Source: an uncultured Gammaproteobacteria bacterium (GTDB taxonomy: Bacteria; Pseudomonadota; Gammaproteobacteria; DRLM01). Taken from it: a stretch of DNA of 64,000 nucleotides. Where the stretch lies: the NCBI GenBank assembly GCA_947259075.1, contig CAMYKQ010000042.1, positions 1 to 64,000 of the forward strand, in the 5' to 3' direction. Shown here in pieces: positions 57,971 through 64,000 of this stretch (the first letter of the stretch is position 1; every line of letters begins with the position of its first letter). The notes below the pieces were generated by a model. That model saw nothing but the letters and a program-made list of their open reading frames with translations. It searched no databases and was not told where the DNA came from. The translations under genes and the position numbers were made by a program.

Positions 57971-58819
57971 CTACCTGGCGGCCTGGATTGACTCCCGCAC
58001 CGCCGCATCTTTAATTTCTTCATGCGCGGATACGCGAATATTATTTTTACCACCTTTTTTAATTTGATACATCGCGTCATCCGCGAGCTTAATCGCCGCA
58101 TCTGAATTTTGCGGTGGCGTCTTAAATATTACCGCACCGATACTAAAAGTAACCGGCCAAGCCTCGGCTTGCATGGCGGCCAGTAAGCGTGCCTGCAATT
58201 TCTCCAGTACCAGGCGCGCCTCTTCCATCCCCGTCTCCACTAACAGCACAGCAAATTCATCGCCGCCAATACGCGCCACCAAGTCCACATTGCGCATCGA
58301 GGATTTCATAGTGTAAGCCACCGTGCGCAACAAGCGGTCGCCCGCCGTATGGCCCTCGGTGTCATTCACTTGTTTGAAGTTATCGAGATCGATATACACG
58401 AGAGTAAACGCGCCTTCAAAGCGCTGGCTGCGGGCGATCTCCCGCTCCAAGCGCTCAAGAAAATCCCTGCTATTGGCAATGCCCGTCAAAGCATCGGTCA
58501 AAGCCGCCTCGGAGGCGCGTTTTAATTGCTGACGCAGACTGCCCATGAAATAGGCGATGAGGGCGAATAAAATCAACCTCACCATGGCATTCCAGTAGAG
58601 AAAAATATGATGGGAGAATTGATGGCCCGACATGACATCCGACACCAGCCAGACAATACCCGCAAAAACCGCGGCTATCACACCCATCCATTTGCCGCCC
58701 AGCCATGCTGCGAAACCAACCGGTATCACGTAAAAAAAGACGATGGATAATTCAAACGGCACGAAATAATCGACAATCCCGACCAAAAGCATTCCCACGA
58801 TCACCATAAACGTAACCAA
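57971..58819 (-). CDS. Membrane-bound diguanylate cyclase
   Basis: 282 aa. About four hydrophobic segments in residues 1-95 form a small membrane sensor region, followed by a GGDEF domain: D-A-L-T-G-I-A-N, Y-I-D-L-D-N-F-K-Q-V-N-D, and the active site R-I-G-G-D-E-F-A-V. The I-site position (R-N-V-D five residues before) also fits R-x-x-D, so product inhibition is possible. The membrane part is too short to name. Confidence 0.92.
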   Translation of the reverse strand: MVTFMVIVGMLLVGIVDYFVPFELSIVFFYVIPVGFAAWLGGKWMGVIAAVFAGIVWLVSDVMSGHQFSHHIFLYWNAMVRLILFALIAYFMGSLRQQLKRASEAALTDALTGIANSRDFLERLEREIARSQRFEGAFTLVYIDLDNFKQVNDTEGHTAGDRLLRTVAYTMKSSMRNVDLVARIGGDEFAVLLVETGMEEARLVLEKLQARLLAAMQAEAWPVTFSIGAVIFKTPPQNSDAAIKLADDAMYQIKKGGKNNIRVSAHEEIKDAAVRESIQAAR

Positions 58820-59132
58820 AACGGGATGTTACTCTAGTTTTCCGATCCAGTTCATATGGCTTCGTACTCGACGCCTGGTCTGGCTAGAGCCAGGAATCAA
58901 TCATCACCCTACAAAACAAACCGCGCCAGCAATCCATTAATGTATCCGCACAATACTTAGATACATTAGGCCCGCCAGTGACAAAGCCGCCATGCTGCAA
59001 AATTATAGATAGCTACATTATAGATAGCTACACGGTAACTTTAAGGAAGGCGGTCGCGTTCATCTACGAAATACACGAAGAAAGACGAGGACGGACCCCA
59101 TCGCCCGCCCTCCGTGAGCTAATACTCAAACA
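58820..59132. other. Intergenic region between diguanylate cyclase and glnB
   Basis: 313 bp with no gene seen. It contains a 15-bp direct repeat (59002-59031). No clear glnB terminator hairpin with T-run is present. Confidence 0.5.
59002..59031. repeat. 15-bp perfect tandem repeat (2 copies)
   Basis: ATTATAGATAGCTAC occurs twice without a gap (59002-59016, 59017-59031) in non-coding DNA. Likely a simple slippage duplication. Confidence 0.8.
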
Positions 59133-59492
<360 letters not shown>

Positions 59493-59593
59493 TTAGTGCG
59501 ACACGGGCGCGGCGGGCGGCGCGGTTTTCATGCCCTAGCCTCTCGGGCACATGATAGCCGTTTTTTTGAAACAGGAAACCCGCACACTCAGCC

Positions 59594-61237
59594 TCAATGA
59601 GCGAATTGCGGCCGATTGCGATAACCGCTGGTAATTGGATAACGCCGGTCACGGCCGAAGGCGCGGCGCGTCACCCGCACCCCCGGCGGCGCTTGGCGGC
59701 GTTTGTATTCGTTGCGATTGACCATGGCCACCACCCGCAGCACGGTGTCGCGCTCGAAACCGGCGGCGATGATCTCCTCCGGCGTCTTGTCCAGTTCCAC
59801 GTACAGTTCCAGAATCGGATCCAGCACCTCATAGGGCGGCAGACTGTCTTGATCCTTTTGATCCGGCCGAAGCTCCGCGGAGGGCGGCCGCTCCAACACC
59901 CGCGGCGGGATCACCTTTGCTACGCCGTTACGATAACGCGCCAGTTGATAGACCATGGTCTTGGGCAAATCCTTGATGGGCGCGTAGCCGCCCGCCATAT
60001 CGCCGTAGAGCGTGGCGTAGCCCACCGCCATCTCGCTCTTATTGCCGGTGGTCAGCAGAATCTTGCCCTTTTTATTGGAGATGGCCATCAGAATCACGCC
60101 GCGGCAACGGGCCTGGATATTCTCCTCGGTGGTGTCGGGCGCGGTGCCCGCCAGCTCCTCTTGCAAACTGTCGAGAAAGGTATTGAAGGCGGGCTCGATG
60201 GAAATGACGCGATAGTCTACGCCCAAGCTCCGCGCCTCCGCCTGCGCGTCGTCCAAACTCATTTGCGCGGTGTAACGCGAGGGCATCATCACCGCCTCCA
60301 CCCGCTCCGCGCCGATGGCGTCCACCGCGATGGCCAAGGTGAGGGCCGAATCGATGCCGCCCGACAGGCCAATCACCGCGCCGCCAAAGCCGTTCTTCTC
60401 GATGTAGTCGCGCACGCCCAGCACCAGCGCATGGTAGATACTTTCCGGTTCGGGTAAGTGAGGATGCAGCATGCCCGACCGTGGCACCGGCAGGCCGTCG
60501 ATGATATCGAACTCCACCAGATAAACATCTTCGACGAAGGGCTGGCCGCGCAAGACCACTTGTCCTTCGGCGTTCATCACCATGGACTCGCCGTCGAACA
60601 CCAATTCGTCCTGCCCGCCCACTTGATTGACATAAACGATGGGCATGGCCGCCTCGGCCAGACGCTGACGCAACACCGCCTCGCGCTCGCCGCCCTTGCG
60701 CGCGTGAAACGGCGAGGCATTGAGATTGAACATCAGCGCCGCGCCCGCCGCCTTGGCCTGCACCGTGGGGCCGGGATGCCACAGATCCTCGCACACGGTG
60801 AAGGCCACCGGCACGCCGCGAATCTCCGCCACTACCGCCGCCTGCCCGGGCACGAAGTAACGCTTTTCGTCGAACACGCTGTAATTGGGCAGATGCTGTT
60901 TATGATAAGTGGCGATGACCTGCCCCTCGCGCAGCAGCGACACGCTGTTATGCAAGCCCGCGGCATCGGGGCAAGGGTAACCCAGCACCACGTCGATGCC
61001 GGTGACCTGTTGCTTGAGTTCTTCCAAGCCACGCAAGACCTGGCGGTGGAGGCCGGGGCGCAGCAATAAATCCTCCGGCGGATAACCGGTGAGCGCGAGC
61101 TCGGGAAAGACGATGACATCGGCCTTGAGTTCATCGCGCGCGCGCGCCGCCGCCGCCGCGATCTTGGCGACATTGCCCGGGACATCGCCCACCAGTAAAT
61201 TCAGCTGGGCCATCGCTACGCGTAAATGCTGCGTCAT
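59594..61237 (-). CDS. nadE: Glutamine-dependent NAD+ synthetase
   Basis: 547 aa. An N-terminal nitrilase-fold glutaminase domain (Glu in P-E-L-A-L-T-G-Y-P-P-E-D, Lys in Y-H-K-Q-H-L-P, Cys in F-T-V-C-E-D-L-W-H-P-G) releases ammonia. A C-terminal PP-loop synthetase domain (G-L-S-G-G-I-D-S-A-L-T-L-A; T-G-N-K-S-E-M-A-V-G-Y-A-T-L-Y-G-D-M) amidates deamido-NAD. All catalytic residues are visible. P-II is encoded next door and is known in other bacteria to control glutamine-dependent NadE; whether that holds here is unknown. Confidence 0.96.
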   Translation of the reverse strand: MTQHLRVAMAQLNLLVGDVPGNVAKIAAAAARARDELKADVIVFPELALTGYPPEDLLLRPGLHRQVLRGLEELKQQVTGIDVVLGYPCPDAAGLHNSVSLLREGQVIATYHKQHLPNYSVFDEKRYFVPGQAAVVAEIRGVPVAFTVCEDLWHPGPTVQAKAAGAALMFNLNASPFHARKGGEREAVLRQRLAEAAMPIVYVNQVGGQDELVFDGESMVMNAEGQVVLRGQPFVEDVYLVEFDIIDGLPVPRSGMLHPHLPEPESIYHALVLGVRDYIEKNGFGGAVIGLSGGIDSALTLAIAVDAIGAERVEAVMMPSRYTAQMSLDDAQAEARSLGVDYRVISIEPAFNTFLDSLQEELAGTAPDTTEENIQARCRGVILMAISNKKGKILLTTGNKSEMAVGYATLYGDMAGGYAPIKDLPKTMVYQLARYRNGVAKVIPPRVLERPPSAELRPDQKDQDSLPPYEVLDPILELYVELDKTPEEIIAAGFERDTVLRVVAMVNRNEYKRRQAPPGVRVTRRAFGRDRRYPITSGYRNRPQFAH

Positions 61238-61499
61238 TCGCCTACCGCTCCGCCCCTACCCATTCGCCCTGAAAGAAAAGACTGAAATGGGATAAAAACC
61301 AGTTCGAATCACGCCTCTCACCCTGCCCACTCTCACAGCGAGAGTTTTCTAAAATTCATTACGCGGGAAAATAAACGCCACTGCCGCAAACCATCCGTAA
61401 TCACGCGAGCATCATGGCCTCTCACGCTTAACCTCGCCACATCAGACTGGACATCGAGTCCTCTCTTGGCTGAGGTCGCCACAACGATCCGGACCGGAA

Positions 61500-62372
61500 T
61501 CAGCCCGTGAAAAACTCCAGCATCTTGCTGCCGATGTCCGCCGGCGAATAGGCCACGCTCACCCCCGCCGCTTCCAGCGCCGCGATTTTATCCTTCGCCC
61601 GGCCCTTGCCGCCGGCGATAATAGCGCCGGCGTGGCCCATGCGTTTGCCCGGCGGCGCGGTGACGCCGGCGATATAGGCCACCACGGGCTTGCGCACATT
61701 GGCGCGGATATAATCGGCCGCCTCTTCCTCGGCGGTGCCGCCGATCTCGCCGACCATGACGATGCCCTTGGTCTGCCGGTCTTGCTCGAAGAGCTTGAGA
61801 CAATCGATGAAGTTGGTGCCTTGGATAGGATCGCCGCCGATGCCGACGCAGGTGCTCTGCCCCAGGCCGTTGCTCGTGGTTTGATGCACGGCTTCATAGG
61901 TTAAAGTACCGGAGCGTGACACGATGCCGATGCTGCCTTTTTTGTGAATAGCGCCGGGCATGATGCCGATCTTGCACTCGCCGGGAGTGATGACACCCGG
62001 GCAGTTGGGGCCGATGAGGCGGGCGTCGTAATAACGCAGTGCCGCCTTCACCTTGAGCATATCCACTACCGGAATGCCCTCGGTGATGCAAACGATGGTT
62101 CCGATGCCCGCGTCCGCCGCTTCCAAAATCGCATCCGCGGCATAGGGCGCGGGCACGTAAATCATGGTGGCATCGGCCTGCGTCGCCTTCACCGCGTCGG
62201 CCACGGTGTCAAACACGGGACGATCGAGATGCGTCTGCCCGCCTTTGCCCGGCGTCACCCCGCCGACGAAGACCGTGCCATAATCGATGGCCTGCTGCGA
62301 ATGAAAGGTGCCCTGCTTGCCGGTGAAGCCCTGGCAGATCACCCGCGTGTTTTTATTGATGAGTATCGCCAT
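61500..62372 (-). CDS. sucD: Succinyl-CoA ligase, alpha subunit
   Basis: 290 aa. CoA-binding Rossmann domain with [25 protein letters not shown], and the phospho-His region [10 protein letters not shown]. Forms the alpha2beta2 or alphabeta enzyme with SucC, converting succinyl-CoA to succinate with NTP formation. Only 3 nt separate it from sucC upstream. Confidence 0.97.
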   Translation of the reverse strand: MAILINKNTRVICQGFTGKQGTFHSQQAIDYGTVFVGGVTPGKGGQTHLDRPVFDTVADAVKATQADATMIYVPAPYAADAILEAADAGIGTIVCITEGIPVVDMLKVKAALRYYDARLIGPNCPGVITPGECKIGIMPGAIHKKGSIGIVSRSGTLTYEAVHQTTSNGLGQSTCVGIGGDPIQGTNFIDCLKLFEQDRQTKGIVMVGEIGGTAEEEAADYIRANVRKPVVAYIAGVTAPPGKRMGHAGAIIAGGKGRAKDKIAALEAAGVSVAYSPADIGSKMLEFFTG

Positions 62373-62375
62373 GGT

Positions 62376-63542
62376 TTAAACCCCCGCCGCCAGTTTTACC
62401 ACCGTCGCCGCGGCGGCGCTCAAATCATCGGCGGCGGTAATGGCCAAGCCGCTGTCCTTCAACATGGCCTTGCCCTTGTCGACATTCGTGCCTTGCAGCC
62501 GCACCACCACCGGCACCGCCACATGCACCTCCTGCACCGCCTTGATGATGCCCTCGGCGATGAGGTCGCAGCGCACGATGCCGCCGAAGATGTTCACCAG
62601 CACCGCCTTTACTTTTTTGTCGGAGAGAATCAGCTTGAAGGCCTCGGCCACGCGCTCGGCGGTGGTGCCGCCGCCGACATCGAGAAAATTGGCCGGCTCG
62701 CCACCGTGCAGTTTGATGATGTCCATGGTCGCCATGGCCAGACCGGCGCCGTTGACCATGCAGGCGATGCTGCCATCAAGGGGCACGTAATTGAGGCCAT
62801 GCTTCTCGGCCTCCAGCTCCATTGCGTTTTCCTGGCTAATATCTTTCAGCGCCGCGATATCGGGGTGGCGGAACAGGGCGTTGTCGTCGAAATTGAGCTT
62901 GGCATCCACCGCCAGCAACTCGCCCTTATCGGTGACCACCAGCGGGTTGATCTCCACCAGGCTCACATCTTTTTCCATGAACAAACGATAAAGTCCGTTC
63001 ATCACCACGCTCAAGGCGGCGAACTGGCTCAGCTCCAATTTCAGCGCGAAGCCCGCTTGGCGCACTTGATATTGTTGCAGGCCGACAATGGGATCGACGG
63101 CGAGGGTGAGGATTTGATCGGGCTGGGTGGCGGCGACATGTTCGATGTCCATGCCGCCCATGCTGGAGACCATGAACACCACGCGCTCGCGCGCCCGGTC
63201 GATCACCGCGCCCAAATACAACTCGCGCGCCACCTGCGACACCGGCTCGATCAAGACGTGATGTATGGGCAGACCCGCCGGCGGCGTTTGATGGGTAACG
63301 AGGTGGCTACCCAAGAGCGCCGTCGCCGCCGCCTCGACTTCGTTCAAACCTTTAACCCGCTTGACCCCGCCCGCCTTGCCGCGCCCGCCTGCATGGACTT
63401 GGGCCTTGACCACCCACTCCTCGCCGCCGAGCCGGCTGGCGGCTTCACGCGCGGCCTCCACGCTGTCCGCCACGCCGCCGTGCGGTACGGCGATCCCGTA
63501 AGCAGCGAAGAGCTGCTTGGCTTGAAACTCATGTAAATTCAT
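62376..63542 (-). CDS. sucC: Succinyl-CoA ligase, beta subunit
   Basis: 388 aa ATP-grasp subunit, starting [47 protein letters not shown] and [11 protein letters not shown] are family motifs. Adjacent to sucD. The rest of the TCA sucAB genes is not in the window; icd is at 21 kb. The long antisense open frame over sucCD is an artefact. Confidence 0.97.
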   Translation of the reverse strand: MNLHEFQAKQLFAAYGIAVPHGGVADSVEAAREAASRLGGEEWVVKAQVHAGGRGKAGGVKRVKGLNEVEAAATALLGSHLVTHQTPPAGLPIHHVLIEPVSQVARELYLGAVIDRARERVVFMVSSMGGMDIEHVAATQPDQILTLAVDPIVGLQQYQVRQAGFALKLELSQFAALSVVMNGLYRLFMEKDVSLVEINPLVVTDKGELLAVDAKLNFDDNALFRHPDIAALKDISQENAMELEAEKHGLNYVPLDGSIACMVNGAGLAMATMDIIKLHGGEPANFLDVGGGTTAERVAEAFKLILSDKKVKAVLVNIFGGIVRCDLIAEGIIKAVQEVHVAVPVVVRLQGTNVDKGKAMLKDSGLAITAADDLSAAAATVVKLAAGV

Positions 63543-63641
63543 TCACTCAGCCCCAGCTTGTTATTGTCACGTCTTAAGTTTGGCGGACAAGCGGGCAAGC
63601 CCTTTAGGGGACAGCCCTCCTTGGCGTCTTGAGCCTCCCGC

Positions 63642-64000
63642 TTAAAACGGGATGTCGTCGTCGAAATCACCCGCTGGGGCGGGCGACTGATTGCCTGCGG
63701 ACCCTTTTTCTTTTTGCCAGTTGCCGCCCTCGTTGTCGCGGCCCGCCGGGGCGCCGCCACCCGCGCCGCGGCTGTCGAGCATCTGCATCTCGGCGGCGAC
63801 GATCTCGGTGGTGTAGCGGTCCTGGCCGTTCTTGTCCTGCCACTTGCGCGTGCGCAGCGAGCCTTCGACGTAGACCTTGGAGCCTTTCTTCAGATACTCA
63901 CCCGCGATCTCGGCCAGGCGGTTGAAGAACACCACGTTATGCCATTCAGTGCGTTCCTGGTTCTCGCCGCTCTGCTTGTCCTTCCAGCTCTCGCTGGTGG
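63642..64000 (-). CDS. ssb: Single-stranded DNA-binding protein, partial (5' end beyond window)
   Basis: At least 119 codons are visible. OB fold with [32 protein letters not shown] and [16 protein letters not shown] (each family motif broken by other residues in the full protein). The tail is Gly/Pro/Ser-rich and ends D-D-D-I-P-F, the acidic tip that binds partner proteins. The N-terminus lies past base 64000. Confidence 0.95.
   Translation of the reverse strand, partial: TSESWKDKQSGENQERTEWHNVVFFNRLAEIAGEYLKKGSKVYVEGSLRTRKWQDKNGQDRYTTEIVAAEMQMLDSRGAGGGAPAGRDNEGGNWQKEKGSAGNQSPAPAGDFDDDIPF

Noticed and set aside
61944-63536. 530-aa open frame antisense to sucD-sucC
   Set aside because: It spans two well-supported genes on the other strand and translates to His/Gln-rich sequence with no family features.

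Overview
The window reads as a piece of a gammaproteobacterial chromosome of fairly high GC. Three long blocks keep the Escherichia coli gene order: miaA-hfq-hflX-hflK-hflC-DUF2065-(hisZ)-purA...rnr-rlmB (minus strand, 2.4-13.6 kb), aat-bpt-infA with clpA-clpS and cspD (16-21 kb), and icd / rluE-nudJ-mnmA-hflD-purB (21-26.8 kb). A separate HisZ subunit points away from enterics, toward Pseudomonas-like or purple-sulfur-type lineages. I cannot name a genus.

Layout. 0-2.4 kb: the tail of an IS1595-type transposase and an orphan DUF4157 (eCIS-core) protein. 2.4-13.7 kb: RNA-processing, hfl protease-regulator and purine genes with tRNA-Leu(CAG) and tRNA-Ser(UGA). 13.9-21.1 kb: a LolA-like periplasmic protein, an acyltransferase-like protein and a compact N-degron set (Aat, Bpt, ClpS, ClpA) with infA and cspD. 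21.1-28.6 kb: icd, tRNA/rRNA modification genes, purB and rnd. 29.3-37.8 kb: an accessory region with secreted Gly/Trp-tailed proteins around an SGNH hydrolase/SxtJ/DUF5989/carbamoyltransferase module. 38-44 kb: a DUF4399 protein and a glycerol / glycerophosphodiester / sugar-phosphate cluster. 44.4-51.9 kb: a histidine kinase, response regulators and c-di-GMP enzymes around ettA. 52-63.5 kb: pcm, ispG, a TetR/LolA-like/outer-membrane-barrel operon, a diguanylate cyclase, glnB, nadE and sucCD. The window ends inside ssb.

The most interesting part is the purB-rnd gap (26.9-27.4 kb). It holds three tandem, related small-RNA units. Each has a 9-10 bp hairpin with a very C-rich loop, a conserved linker and an intrinsic terminator. 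The hairpin stem changes between copies by compensatory substitutions, so the RNA fold appears to be under selection. Copies 2 and 3 each carry a good -10 box and a CRP/FNR-type palindrome centred about 41.5 bp upstream of the predicted start, the class II activator position. I do not recognise this sRNA family.

A second candidate novelty is the family of secreted proteins ending in a glycine run plus R-G-W or W-G-W. Two look intact (29.3-31.5 kb) and one is broken (36.8-37.8 kb); they flank the carbamoyltransferase module. All functional statements come from reading motifs and gene order; no database search was possible.
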